Positions 1-8,262 of a stretch of 49,095 nucleotides of DNA are shown in pieces. The stretch spans positions 1-49,095 of the forward strand of contig JAKEGJ010000020.1 in assembly GCA_022627495.1 (NCBI GenBank), written 5' to 3'. The translations under genes and the position numbers were made by a program. Origin of the DNA: Microcaldota archaeon. Lineage in GTDB: Archaea; Micrarchaeota; Micrarchaeia; Anstonellales; Bilamarchaeaceae. Position 1 is the first letter of the stretch. Each line of letters opens with the position of its first letter. The notes below the pieces were generated by a model that made no database searches, was not told the origin of the DNA, and worked only from the letters and a program-made list of their open reading frames with translations.

Positions 1-1
1 G

Positions 2-91
2 CAATGGCGCAAAAGTAGACTGTTCAAAAGAATTTTTAGGAAAGCGGGTTTTGCTGATTATCTGCAAAGATTAGATTGGAATCGATTTTGA
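2..91 (+). CDS. possible 3' end of a CDS entering from the left
   Basis: An open frame runs from the window edge to a TGA at 89-91 and encodes 29 residues rich in Lys, Arg and Phe (ending LQRLDWNRF). Its codons are more AT-rich than those of the following genes. With only the tail visible no family can be named, and it may be chance. The next 130 bases hold no other convincing coding signal. Confidence 0.3.
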   Translation, partial: QWRKSRLFKRIFRKAGFADYLQRLDWNRF

Positions 92-222
92 CGCAAAGCC
101 CCCCTTCCCTCATGCTTTTTAAACTGCCCCTGGCACAATACCATCTGCCGATATCGCCATTTGGCATGCCGGCTAGACTCTCTTCCCGCAAGGGTGCGGG
201 AGGCGAATGACGGAGGATATCT

Positions 223-828
223 ATGTATCACATAAAAACCATCCAGGACAGGATACGCGTGCCCCCATCGCTTTTCGGGAGCCAGATTGAGGATGCAGTG
301 CGAGCAATCCTCCGCGACCGCTACGAGGGCCGCATCTACAAGGATTTGGGCGTGGTTCTCTCGGTCAACAACCCCGAGGTGAAATCCGAGGGGCTCGTGA
401 TTCCGGGCGATTCCGGCGCCTATTACACGGTCGAGTTCGAGGCGCTCACTTTCATCCCCGTCGTGAACGAGGTCTACAAGGCCGAAATCAAGGAGATAGT
501 GGAATTCGGCGCATTCGCCTCCATCGGGCCTTTCCAGGGCCTGCTCCATGTGTCCCAGATAGACCGGGAGAAATTCTACTACGACAAGAAGTCGAAGACG
601 CTCGGCTCCAAGGTCCTGCGCAAGAGCATAAAGAAGGGCGACGAGGTGCTCGTCAAGGTGTCCACGGTCAGCATGAAGGCGACTTCGGCGGACACGAAAA
701 TCGGCCTCACCATGCGCCCGGACGGGCTTGGAAAGCCCGAATGGCTCGAGCAGAAATCCAAGAAGGCCGTGAAGAAGGACGAGAAGAAGGATGAGAAGAA
801 AGAGGAGAAGAAGGGTGAAGGCTCATGA
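223..828 (+). CDS. rpo7: DNA-directed RNA polymerase subunit Rpo7 (RpoE')
   Basis: This is the archaeal homologue of eukaryotic RPB7, which with Rpo4 forms the stalk of RNA polymerase and binds emerging RNA. The 201-residue protein begins MYHIKTIQDRIRVPPSLFG, typical of the family, has the N-terminal tip domain at about residues 1-80 and an S1 RNA-binding domain at about 82-165 (containing VEFGAFASIGPFQGLLHVSQ). Residues after about 175 form an extra low-complexity Lys/Glu tail (KKDEKKDEKKEEKK) that the usual about 180-190-residue family members lack. A GGAGG ribosome binding site lies at 212-216, six bases before the ATG. The gene overlaps spt4 by four bases, the conserved archaeal pair. Confidence 0.97.
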   Translation: MYHIKTIQDRIRVPPSLFGSQIEDAVRAILRDRYEGRIYKDLGVVLSVNNPEVKSEGLVIPGDSGAYYTVEFEALTFIPVVNEVYKAEIKEIVEFGAFASIGPFQGLLHVSQIDREKFYYDKKSKTLGSKVLRKSIKKGDEVLVKVSTVSMKATSADTKIGLTMRPDGLGKPEWLEQKSKKAVKKDEKKDEKKEEKKGEGS

Positions 829-1007
829 CCGCATGCAAGGAATGCCGATACATCGTCCAGACCAAGGAGAAGGTATGCCCCAAGTGCCAGGGCGAACTGT
901 CGGACAAGTTCTCAGGCATGGTCATAATCCTCGACCCCGAGCGCTCCGAAGTGGCAAAGCTGATTAGCGTCAACGTCGTCGGCAGCTACGCGGTCCGCGT
1001 GAAGTGA
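825..1007 (+). CDS. spt4: transcription elongation factor Spt4 (RpoE'')
   Basis: Spt4 is the small zinc-ribbon partner of Spt5; the heterodimer closes the RNA polymerase clamp and aids processive elongation. The 60-residue protein has four zinc-binding cysteines (C4, C7, C18, C21) followed by the conserved segment GMVIILDPERSEVAKLI. Length is normal for archaeal Spt4. The start ATG overlaps the rpo7 stop (ATGA), so the two are translationally coupled. Spt5 itself is not in the window. Confidence 0.95.
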   Translation: MTACKECRYIVQTKEKVCPKCQGELSDKFSGMVIILDPERSEVAKLISVNVVGSYAVRVK

Positions 1008-1076
1008 TTCCCCGGTCCGTTTCCTGCGCCCGCCGCTTGCCAATGGTATGTGCATCCCCACATCGGACGCTGGAAG

Positions 1077-1087
1077 ACCTTTATTAA
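1077..1087 (+). promoter_or_regulatory. TATA box of the pilin-like operon
   Basis: The AT-rich element CTTTATTAAC stands out in GC-rich sequence and is about 28 bases before the ATG at 1112, the spacing expected for an archaeal leaderless transcript. Confidence 0.55.
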
Positions 1088-1111
1088 CCGCCCTCCACCC
1101 TCGTTCTCCTC

Positions 1112-1720
1112 ATGCGGGGGTACATCTCTTTCGTCCTTGTTTTCCTTTGCGCAATACTTCTGCTGTCCGCTATCCCGCTCCTTTCGCAGGCCCGTTCATA
1201 CGACCTTTCGGATGCCGTCCTAATCGAGCGGGCTTATGGCCTGCAAATGAACGCCAAGGAATGCGCCTTAGAGGCGGTCCGGCAGGGCGCTGTCGCGGGG
1301 TTCGCAGGTTACGACCTCTCGCATGACCTTGGAAGCTGCATCCATTGCGCGGACCATTTCTGCGCCCCCCCGACGCCTGCCGACCCATCCCCCCCGAACA
1401 TATGCGACCCGGCCCGCTGCCGGAGGTGCTTTCGGGAAAAAGAGGCGCGTAATGCTGCGGGCGCAGGCGCGGCGCAGGGGCTTTCCCGCATCCGGGTGCA
1501 AGCATACGGAGATGCGGCGGCCGAGTACGGCGATTTGGGGCCGGACTGCCTTATGGCATACCTCGTTCCGGATGCATGGGCAAAAAGCGGCCTGCGCGTC
1601 GGCTCGGTACGGTTCTGCGATGATTTGCCAGTCAGAGTCCGGCTGGAGGATGGGGGCGTATCCATTTCCGGAAACATTCCAAAAGGCACGGTGGTGCACC
1701 ATGGGCCAGGCGGCGATTGA
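1112..1720 (+). CDS. secreted or membrane-anchored protein of unknown function
   Basis: The 202-residue product starts with a hydrophobic segment (about residues 4-27, FVLVFLCAILLLSAIPLL) that can be a signal peptide or anchor. The rest is probably outside the cytoplasm and contains a cysteine cluster at about residues 75-107 (CIHCADHFC then CDPARCRRC), which suggests metal binding or disulfides. I recognise no family. It is the first of four genes that overlap one another, followed by three pilin-like proteins, so a role in assembling or capping a surface filament is plausible but inferred. The ATG follows a TATA box at leaderless spacing. Confidence 0.7.
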   Translation: MRGYISFVLVFLCAILLLSAIPLLSQARSYDLSDAVLIERAYGLQMNAKECALEAVRQGAVAGFAGYDLSHDLGSCIHCADHFCAPPTPADPSPPNICDPARCRRCFREKEARNAAGAGAAQGLSRIRVQAYGDAAAEYGDLGPDCLMAYLVPDAWAKSGLRVGSVRFCDDLPVRVRLEDGGVSISGNIPKGTVVHHGPGGD

Positions 1721-2015
1721 GCTCCTCCTCGTATCCATCCTGCTTTTCGCCTTAATCTCAGCGCTCGCGTCATCCATATCCGCTGAAACCCAGTCAATCC
1801 GAAAAAAGACCGGAGATTTTAGGGAGACTGGACGCGCGGAAGCGGTCATCCGCGCTGTGGAAGCGGCATACGGCAGCGGCGGGGACGTGGATTTGGGCTC
1901 CTGGGGGGAGCATGCCCCCTGGCGGGCCGAATCCGGCTTAATCCGCATCTGGCACGAAGGGCGCGTGGTGGAAATCCGGGGTGTGTTCAATGAAGACCGT
2001 TCCGAGCCCATATAG
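1701..2015 (+). CDS. class III signal peptide (type IV pilin-like) protein
   Basis: The 104-residue product begins MGQAAIELLLVSILLFAL: a very short polar N-terminus, Gln, and a Glu five residues into a hydrophobic helix, which matches the archaeal class III signal motif (Q-x-x-x-E) cleaved by EppA-like prepilin peptidase just before the Gln. The hydrophobic helix spans about residues 4-27; the remainder is a short hydrophilic domain. The start at 1701 lies inside the end of the preceding gene, and the stop overlaps the next, so the cluster is a coupled operon. It is likely a minor pilin or pseudopilin; the substrate filament is unknown. Confidence 0.75.
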   Translation: MGQAAIELLLVSILLFALISALASSISAETQSIRKKTGDFRETGRAEAVIRAVEAAYGSGGDVDLGSWGEHAPWRAESGLIRIWHEGRVVEIRGVFNEDRSEPI

Positions 2016-2409
2016 GGGATTCGCGTCCCTTGACGCGCTACTCTGCATTATTCCAATAATGCTCATGCTGATGCTCCTTTCCACTGCGGTATCGTCGCTC
2101 ATGCACGATGCGGACGAGGCAGCGCGCCGCCAGGCAGTTTTCGGAAAAACCGCCTCGGTCGCGGATTACACCGTGAAAATTGGCGCGGCAAGGCACGAGG
2201 GGGATGTGCGCTACCCCAACTGGCTGGATACTGACCGGCTCAATCCGGAATATTCGGAATCCATGCGGGTGCGCGCCGGCCTTTCGCGCATATATGTCGG
2301 ATTGGAAGAGCCGGATGGCGGGGACGGGGAATTTGGCGCATGCCTCTACCGCCTAGTCGTCATCGGGGACGATAAAGCCATCCGGAAGCTGCATGTCTGC
2401 GGCGGGTGA
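1990..2409 (+). CDS. pilin-like membrane protein
   Basis: The 139-residue protein has an N-terminal polar segment of about 11 residues and then a hydrophobic helix (GFASLDALLCIIPIMLMLML) that looks like a type IV pilin N-terminus with Asp in the position usually held by Glu. The globular part ends with CLYRLVVIGDDKAIRKLHVC, possibly joined by a disulfide. The ATG at 1990 is chosen over a GTG at 1981; both overlap the preceding gene. Function is inferred from the operon of pilin-like genes; no family was recognised. Confidence 0.65.
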   Translation: MKTVPSPYRGFASLDALLCIIPIMLMLMLLSTAVSSLMHDADEAARRQAVFGKTASVADYTVKIGAARHEGDVRYPNWLDTDRLNPEYSESMRVRAGLSRIYVGLEEPDGGDGEFGACLYRLVVIGDDKAIRKLHVCGG

Positions 2410-2413
2410 TTCC

Positions 2414-2779
2414 ATGCAGACGCTCGAAGCCGCGCTCTCCCTCCTGGTTTTCGCTTCAATCCTTCCAATCCTGCTCCATGCATCGGAAGATCCGCGCGGA
2501 ATAGACGATTCCCTCTACCGGATGCAGCTGGCAAACGACGCGTGGCGCGTCCTGTATCTCCGGGGGCATTTTCAAGGATACGGGCCCGGAGGGCGCGAAG
2601 CGCTCGAGCGCGACATGGATGAAATAACCCGCACTACCTCCCTCTGCCTTTTTCTAGACGGAATCCGCTCGACCAGCTGCCGGGGCGGGGATTCGCATCA
2701 TCCCGTCACCGCGGCAATCCGCCGCACAATCATCCGCGGGGGAATCCCTGAGCAGGTGCCCTTTTCCCTCGGAAACTGA
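2414..2779 (+). CDS. pilin-like membrane protein, last gene of the cluster
   Basis: The product (121 residues) starts MQTLEAALSLLVFASILPIL, again a short leader, Gln, Glu three residues on, and a hydrophobic helix, resembling a class III prepilin signal. The start at 2414 is preferred over 2393 because a strong GGGTGAT ribosome binding site sits at 2404-2410 over the stop of the previous gene, and because it puts the hydrophobic segment at the N-terminus. Two cysteines (CLFLDGIRSTSC) may form a disulfide in the exposed domain. The secretion-type ATPase at 4.1-6.6 kb is a possible partner. Confidence 0.65.
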   Translation: MQTLEAALSLLVFASILPILLHASEDPRGIDDSLYRMQLANDAWRVLYLRGHFQGYGPGGREALERDMDEITRTTSLCLFLDGIRSTSCRGGDSHHPVTAAIRRTIIRGGIPEQVPFSLGN

Positions 2780-2867
2780 CGTCGTCAATAGACGTATCAA
2801 CATCAATAAAAACATTTCCCGCGATATGGGGGAACACAAAATATGGGAGAGCTACCCCTAGGTGATT

Positions 2868-4028
2868 ATGGTGATTGAACCCTCGACGCGGAGCGAGCTC
2901 GTATCATACCCCATCCGGGACATCGTTCAGGAGGCGAAGGCCCTGGAGAAGCAAGGGACGAAGATGACATACCTCAACATAGGCGACCCGGCGCCGTTCG
3001 GCTTCCGTCCGCCGCAGCACATACTCGATGCGGCGGCGCAGGCCCTCAAGGGGAACTATTCCGGGTATGCGCCGTCAGAGGGCGACCCTGAACTCCGGGA
3101 AGCCGTTGCCGAATTCGAGCGCGTGGCGCCTGAGGACGTCTTCGTCACCGCCGGGCTGAGCGAAGGGATAGACCTCCTCTTCCAGGCGATGGTGGACCCC
3201 GGGCGGAACATCCTGCTTCCAATCCCGACATACCCCCTCTACCTCACGAAGGAGCGCATCAGCTACGGCACCGTGGACTTCTACGACTGCGATTCAGGTT
3301 TCGAGCCCGACCTGGACAGCCTCCGTAAAAGCATCAACAAATACACGAAAGCCCTCCTCGTGATAAATCCCAACAACCCGACCGGCGCGGTCTACTCGAG
3401 GAAGACCCTGCAGGGCATCGTCGACATTGCCGGCGAGGCCAAGCTTCCAATCATCAGCGACGACGTCTACGACCAGATGGTGTTCGAGGGCGGGATGACG
3501 CACATGCGGGACCTGTCCAAGGACGTCCCAATCGTATGCGGCAACAGCCTCTCCAAGAACTACCTCTACCCCGGCGCCCGCGTAGGCTACCTGGCATTCC
3601 ATGGGGAAGGCTGGGGCAGCATGAAGGAGGCAATCCAGCGCCTCTGCAACCAGCGCCTTTCCGTGAACTGGGAGATGCAGCGCGCCTACATCGCCGCAAT
3701 AAAGGGCCCGCACGGCCACATCGAGAAGTTCAACGGCGAGCTAAAAAAACGCCGCGACCTCATGATGAAGCGCATAGGGGCCATTCCCGGCCTCAGCACT
3801 GCCGCGCCGAAGGGCGCATTCTACGCATTCATAAAGGTCGAGGGGCCATGGAAGAGCGATTTGGAATTCGTGCGCGGGCTCCTCAAATGCGGCGTTGTCA
3901 CCGTGCCCGGCTCCGGCTTCGCTCCGACCCTGAAGGGCAAGTACTTCCGCATGGTCTTCCTGCCCACGCTTGCGCAGCTGGACGACGCGTTCGACAAGAT
4001 TGAGAAATACATGAAGGTTGGACGCTGA
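2868..4028 (+). CDS. class I/II PLP-dependent aminotransferase (alanine aminotransferase-like)
   Basis: This 386-residue enzyme belongs to fold-type I aminotransferases, which move amino groups between amino acids and 2-oxo acids with pyridoxal phosphate. It has the YLNIGDPAPFGF N-terminus, the YAPSEGDPELREAVA substrate segment, the cofactor-ring motif NPNNPTG, the DDVYDQM aspartate region, the PLP lysine in NSLSKNYLYPGARVGY and a C-terminal arginine in YFRMVFLP. The family resemblance is to archaeal alanine/valine-type enzymes, but substrate cannot be fixed from sequence. Several starts (GTG 2862, ATG 2868, GTG 2871) lie next to a GGTGAT ribosome binding site; ATG 2868 is used here. It converges on the ATPase gene downstream. 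Confidence 0.93.
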   Translation: MVIEPSTRSELVSYPIRDIVQEAKALEKQGTKMTYLNIGDPAPFGFRPPQHILDAAAQALKGNYSGYAPSEGDPELREAVAEFERVAPEDVFVTAGLSEGIDLLFQAMVDPGRNILLPIPTYPLYLTKERISYGTVDFYDCDSGFEPDLDSLRKSINKYTKALLVINPNNPTGAVYSRKTLQGIVDIAGEAKLPIISDDVYDQMVFEGGMTHMRDLSKDVPIVCGNSLSKNYLYPGARVGYLAFHGEGWGSMKEAIQRLCNQRLSVNWEMQRAYIAAIKGPHGHIEKFNGELKKRRDLMMKRIGAIPGLSTAAPKGAFYAFIKVEGPWKSDLEFVRGLLKCGVVTVPGSGFAPTLKGKYFRMVFLPTLAQLDDAFDKIEKYMKVGR

Positions 4029-4070
4029 GCGGCGCACCCATGCGCCGGATGCGAATCGCGTCCGCCCGTT

Positions 4071-6593
4071 TCATTTCTTCTTGAGCCCCAGCTTCTTGGC
4101 CCGGAGCTTCTCGCGCAGCGATGCCAAATCAGGCGGCCCCGCCCTGGCGGGCGGCTCGCCTTCGTCCTCTTCCCCCGAATCCCCGCCGCCTTCTTCCTCC
4201 TCGACGTCCTCGCCGCCCTGCGACGGCCGCTGCGCAGGCGGCGCCCCGCCCGCCGTCACGGCACCCGTCCTTCCGGCAGGCGCCGCAGGCTGGGGGGCAT
4301 CTGGCAGTTCATCCGGCATGTTCGGCCCGCCCAGCTTGCGCTTCTCCAGTTCCGTCCGGACGACTTCCTTGAAAATCGGCTCCCAGCGCGTCCAGGCCTC
4401 GCCGAAATCAATCTCGCCCTGCTCCTGCTCCATCGATACAAGCAGCCTTCCGGCGGCCGTGTTGACTTTCAGGACGAAATCCAGTTCCAGCATCAGTTTG
4501 TCGTTCATCTGCTGGCTAAGCTTGAAGATGTCGTTGTACATCTTGCCCTTCCAGAACGCCTGGAGGATGTACTGCTCCGGTGAGATGCCCGTCTCCTCGC
4601 TCCTCCTTCCCAGGGCCGGGGGGATGAAGGCGATGTCCAGCTCCTTCTGGAGTTTTTTGATGTCGACTTTGGAGAAATCCCAGAACGCGGCTTCCGGATT
4701 GCGCAGGAACTTGGCCTCCCACGTGCATTCGTCTATGGAGTCGCCCCTCCTGAACCGGAATATCTCCACGAACTTCTTCTCCTCTATGTCGCTCTCGTAT
4801 TCGAAGCCCAAGACGCGGTAGATGCGCCCCTTCCTTCCGAAGCGGACCTTTTTCAAAAACGAGTAGCGGTCGGTCGCGTACATGCTCGCCGCGGGCAGGC
4901 CGAAAACCAGCTCAAGGCGGTCCTGGATGTCGCGGAGCGATTCGGCGTGCAGGTTGTAGAGGAGGAAGACGCCCGGCTGGGTGTTCAGCAGGTTGATGAT
5001 GCCCTGCACGGCGATGCGCGACCGCACTTCGTTGATGATGAGCGCGGCATCGCCCATACGCAGAAGCGCGTTCGCCATAGTGACCAGGTCCAGCTCCTTG
5101 GTATTGGATTCCTCGACATCCGAGCTCTGCACCCTCGCGGCGCCGATGTGGAAGCCGCGCTTGCGGAATGCGCGGACCGGGATTTCCTCGATATCCTGCA
5201 CCGGGATGATCCTCCTCCGCGTTCCGATGGAAGTGATTTTTGCTGCGGTGAAGGCTGTCTTTCCGACGCCTTTGAGGCCGAGGACTGCCTCGGAGCAGCC
5301 GAGCGACACCATCATGTCGTCGTAGCCTGCGAAGAACGGGGTGAATGAGTGGTAGTTGAGATACTGCGCGTACGTGAACGGCTCCTCCTTCATGATACGG
5401 AGGGCGCTCTGCAATTCGCCGAAAGTCGCAGGGGGCCTCTGGAGGTGGCACCTCATAGACAGGCGCTTGAGCACGACATCCACGACCGGGTTGCTCTCGT
5501 CGAATTTCCTCGTGCCCCTGAGCGTGTAGACGATGTTCCGGAATGCGCGCTCGAGGAGGTCGCGGTTGTAGCGGAAGAGCGTGTGGCAGAGGCCGAATTT
5601 CCTGTGCTCGATGTAAATCGGCGAGTTCTCGCTGTCTATGTAGATGTCGGTGACGTTCTCCTTGTCAAGCGAAAGGTTCTCGATGTGCGCGCCCAGCCCC
5701 ACGACCCACGCTGCGCACTCGCGGCCCATGGTCATCGCCTGCTGCGGCGTTATCGCGATTCCGTCAATCATGGCGCGGTCTATGAAGAACTGGCGGTATT
5801 CCCTGGTCTTAAGCTGCATCAGAATGTCCCAGTCGACGTTCGTGAAGCTTTCCTTGAACTGCTCGTTGATGGTCGTCTTGAGCAGCTTGTTCAGTTCCGG
5901 GCTCAGGTTCTCGATTGACTTGTTCTCCTGGACGTACAGGTACGCCTCGGCTCCGGGGATTTCGTATATCTGGATTTCCACGCCGTACGGGAGGGAGTAC
6001 CGCGCCTCGGGGCCCTTGAGAGGAATCGCATCCTTGGGTATCCCGAGGACCAGTGAAGGCACGAAATAGAGCGTCTTCAGGCCGACCAGTTCCAGGAACG
6101 CCGCGCGCAAATCGCCCGTGGTCTTGACCGTGTCATAGAGCCTTGTGGTGGTGTACCTCTTGAGGATGCCCGCCACCCACCCTTTGAAGGTCTGGTATCC
6201 CTTCATGTAGATGTTCTTCTCAGGTTCCGGCTCCTGGTAGTTGTTCAGCTCCTGGGCCGCGAGAAGCGGGTTGAGGAACACGTATTCGTAGAATCTCCGC
6301 AGCACCTTCCTCCGGTTGTCGTAGGCGGGGTCCTGCTTCAGGCCGTAGATGTCGTCTCGGAGGAGGATTGTCTCCAGCTGCCTGATGAAAGCGGCATACT
6401 GGGTGAGGACCTGCGTCTTCTCCTCGTCCAGCTCGACTACTATCTCCTCTTCGTACCTTATCGTCTTTATCGGGGACTCGGTCGTGGAGAGGTCCTTGAG
6501 ATGCAAATTGAGGAATTCGGGCGAGGCGAATTCATATGGGCATTTGGCGAGGTCGACTATTGCGCGGGTGCCTTCGAGGTATAGGTTGCACAT
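4071..6593 (-). CDS. large secretion/pilus-type ATPase (GspE/TadA/VirB11 superfamily)
   Basis: The 840-residue protein is a hexameric-type motor ATPase of the kind that drives archaeal pili, archaella or secretion. The motor domain covers about residues 270-620 with Walker A GLKGVGKTA, an Asp-box-like DIEEIPVR, a Walker B-like DAALIINEVRS and a His box LLYNLHAES. The N-terminal about 270 residues are family-specific, and the C-terminal about 90 residues are disordered: Pro/Ala-rich, then a Glu/Asp run, then a basic end. The glycine usual in the Walker B motif (GEVR) is Asn here. A TATA-like TTTTTAAAAG lies about 28 bases before the ATG, so the transcript is probably leaderless. No membrane platform protein (GspF/TadC) lies beside it; the pilin-like genes at 1.1-2.8 kb are the closest candidate partners. 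Confidence 0.88.
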   Translation of the reverse strand: MCNLYLEGTRAIVDLAKCPYEFASPEFLNLHLKDLSTTESPIKTIRYEEEIVVELDEEKTQVLTQYAAFIRQLETILLRDDIYGLKQDPAYDNRRKVLRRFYEYVFLNPLLAAQELNNYQEPEPEKNIYMKGYQTFKGWVAGILKRYTTTRLYDTVKTTGDLRAAFLELVGLKTLYFVPSLVLGIPKDAIPLKGPEARYSLPYGVEIQIYEIPGAEAYLYVQENKSIENLSPELNKLLKTTINEQFKESFTNVDWDILMQLKTREYRQFFIDRAMIDGIAITPQQAMTMGRECAAWVVGLGAHIENLSLDKENVTDIYIDSENSPIYIEHRKFGLCHTLFRYNRDLLERAFRNIVYTLRGTRKFDESNPVVDVVLKRLSMRCHLQRPPATFGELQSALRIMKEEPFTYAQYLNYHSFTPFFAGYDDMMVSLGCSEAVLGLKGVGKTAFTAAKITSIGTRRRIIPVQDIEEIPVRAFRKRGFHIGAARVQSSDVEESNTKELDLVTMANALLRMGDAALIINEVRSRIAVQGIINLLNTQPGVFLLYNLHAESLRDIQDRLELVFGLPAASMYATDRYSFLKKVRFGRKGRIYRVLGFEYESDIEEKKFVEIFRFRRGDSIDECTWEAKFLRNPEAAFWDFSKVDIKKLQKELDIAFIPPALGRRSEETGISPEQYILQAFWKGKMYNDIFKLSQQMNDKLMLELDFVLKVNTAAGRLLVSMEQEQGEIDFGEAWTRWEPIFKEVVRTELEKRKLGGPNMPDELPDAPQPAAPAGRTGAVTAGGAPPAQRPSQGGEDVEEEEGGGDSGEEDEGEPPARAGPPDLASLREKLRAKKLGLKKK

Positions 6594-6614
6594 GACCCTA
6601 CTATCCGGCTGGAA

Positions 6615-6626
6615 TTTTTAAAAGGT
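6615..6626 (-). promoter_or_regulatory. TATA box of the secretion ATPase gene
   Basis: Read on the minus strand the element is CTTTTAAAAATT, centred about 27 bases before the ATG at 6593, which fits an archaeal leaderless promoter. Confidence 0.55.
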
Positions 6627-6683
6627 GTCCTATCCCGGTGCCGGCTCTTCCTGCAAGCGACGGCCCGGCCGTTTGAAGCCTGC

Positions 6684-8252
6684 TTAAGGGGCCTCTTTGC
6701 GCGAGCCGCCCGGCTCATCCGTGTCCTGGGTGCCGTTCCCGCCCGTCTCGCCCGCGTCGATAGAGCGGGGATTGCCGCCCCTCTGGATGCGCCTGAGGCT
6801 GACCTTCTGCTCTGGTTGCGAGCGCGTGACCACTATGCGCTCAGGGTGATACCCCGCTTTCTTCAGAAGGAGGACGTTCTCCCAGTTCTGGAACGTTATG
6901 TCGAGCGGCGTCACGCCGAGCGCTTTGGCCCCGGCCTCGCCCCCTGTTATGTCCATGACGATGGCGCCCCTGGGGGCGCTTTCAATCCTGGCCTGGTATG
7001 ACGTCTGCGACGGGGCGGCCTGCACGCTCCCGTTCGGTGCCGGGGCCTCCTTGCCGCCGCCCGCTTCGCGCCTTGCCGGGTTGACCAGGCCCATTATTTC
7101 GTTTTGGAAATGGTATGCCGGGATGCCTATGGCCGCAGCGACCGCCCCGAAAATCAGGAGCCGCTTTGCTGCGCGCTTGAGAATCGCCCCGAATGTTTCC
7201 TCCTCGCGGGGAAGCGTCCATTCCCCTTCCTCTTCCGTTTGCGGGATTTCCGCCTTGGCTGGCGGGGCGCTCATGCCGGCTTTCTTCGCCTCCGCCTGCG
7301 CAATCTCCGGGCCAAGAAGCGCCTCCTTCATCTCCCGCGCGCTCGCGAACCTTTTTCCCGGGTCCTTCTCCAGGGCGCGCATGATGGCCGCCTCGGCTTC
7401 CGGCGGAATGTCCAAATCCGGCTTCCGTATGCGCATGCTTTCCGGGGCCGCCTCCTTGTGCATCAGGAGTATCTGCAGCGTCCTCGCCTTATCGTCGGGG
7501 ATGTCGCTTGCGAAGGGCACCCTGCCGCAGACCATCTCGTATGCCATCACGCCGACTGCATAGATGTCCACGCGGTGGTCGTATTCCGAAGACCACGCCT
7601 GCTCCGGCGCCATGTACGAGACCGTGCCGAGCACCATGTTCTCGCGTGTCAGCCTCTCCTTGCTGTCTGCCAGCTTGGCCAGCCCGAAATCGAGGACCTT
7701 GACGCGCTCCCTGCCGCCATCGGCTGCAACGAGCATCACGTTCTCGGGCTTCATGTCGCGGTGTATCACGCCCTTGTTATGAGCAGCCTCAAGCGCGTCG
7801 CACACCTGGGCGATGATGTTCCTCGCCCTGGCCCATGGCATCCCCTGCCGCTTCTCAAGCAGGGCGGAGAGGGCGAAGCCCTCCAGGAATTCCATGACGC
7901 AGAAAATCTTGTCCTTGTATGTTCCGATGTCCTTTATCGCGATGATGTTGGGGTGGTTTATCTTGCCGGCCGCCTTGGCCTCTACGAAAAACCGCTCGGC
8001 CACCTCTTCGCTCCGCTCGGCATTGTCCCCGATAATCTTGACCGCGACCCTGGAATGCGTCTCCCGGTCCATCGCGAGGTATATCCTTGCCATCCCCCCG
8101 CTGCCCACCCGGCCTATCATCTCGTACCTTTCATTGATTACGGCGCCCGCAAGCGGGTCCGCAGCCGAGAGCTTCCGGACGTCGTGGAATGCCTCGTATG
8201 TGAATTTGTCCGAAGGTTTCCCCTGCGGCTTGCCGCCCCTCATCCTCTGCAT
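6684..8252 (-). CDS. membrane-anchored Ser/Thr protein kinase with C-terminal PEGA domain
   Basis: The 522-residue protein is a bacterial-style Hanks (PknB-like) kinase. All catalytic elements are present: glycine loop GRVGSGGMARIY (about 47-58), VAVK lysine K72, helix C Glu E91, HRDMKPEN (164-171), DFG (188-190) and MAPEQ (214-218). After the kinase domain (about 43-315) comes a charged linker, one transmembrane helix (about 364-380) and a PEGA beta-domain (about 421-478), with a disordered tail. The topology implies a cytoplasmic kinase and an external PEGA sensor or surface-binding domain. It follows the second kinase by 10 bases in the same operon. Phosphatases at 13-21 kb are likely antagonists. 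Confidence 0.95.
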   Translation of the reverse strand: MQRMRGGKPQGKPSDKFTYEAFHDVRKLSAADPLAGAVINERYEMIGRVGSGGMARIYLAMDRETHSRVAVKIIGDNAERSEEVAERFFVEAKAAGKINHPNIIAIKDIGTYKDKIFCVMEFLEGFALSALLEKRQGMPWARARNIIAQVCDALEAAHNKGVIHRDMKPENVMLVAADGGRERVKVLDFGLAKLADSKERLTRENMVLGTVSYMAPEQAWSSEYDHRVDIYAVGVMAYEMVCGRVPFASDIPDDKARTLQILLMHKEAAPESMRIRKPDLDIPPEAEAAIMRALEKDPGKRFASAREMKEALLGPEIAQAEAKKAGMSAPPAKAEIPQTEEEGEWTLPREEETFGAILKRAAKRLLIFGAVAAAIGIPAYHFQNEIMGLVNPARREAGGGKEAPAPNGSVQAAPSQTSYQARIESAPRGAIVMDITGGEAGAKALGVTPLDITFQNWENVLLLKKAGYHPERIVVTRSQPEQKVSLRRIQRGGNPRSIDAGETGGNGTQDTDEPGGSRKEAP

Positions 8253-8262
8253 GCAACCGCCT

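Noticed and set aside
58-549. Open frame of 163 codons opposite rpo7
   Set aside because: It is antisense to a certain gene and has no family features; GC-rich DNA commonly gives such open frames.
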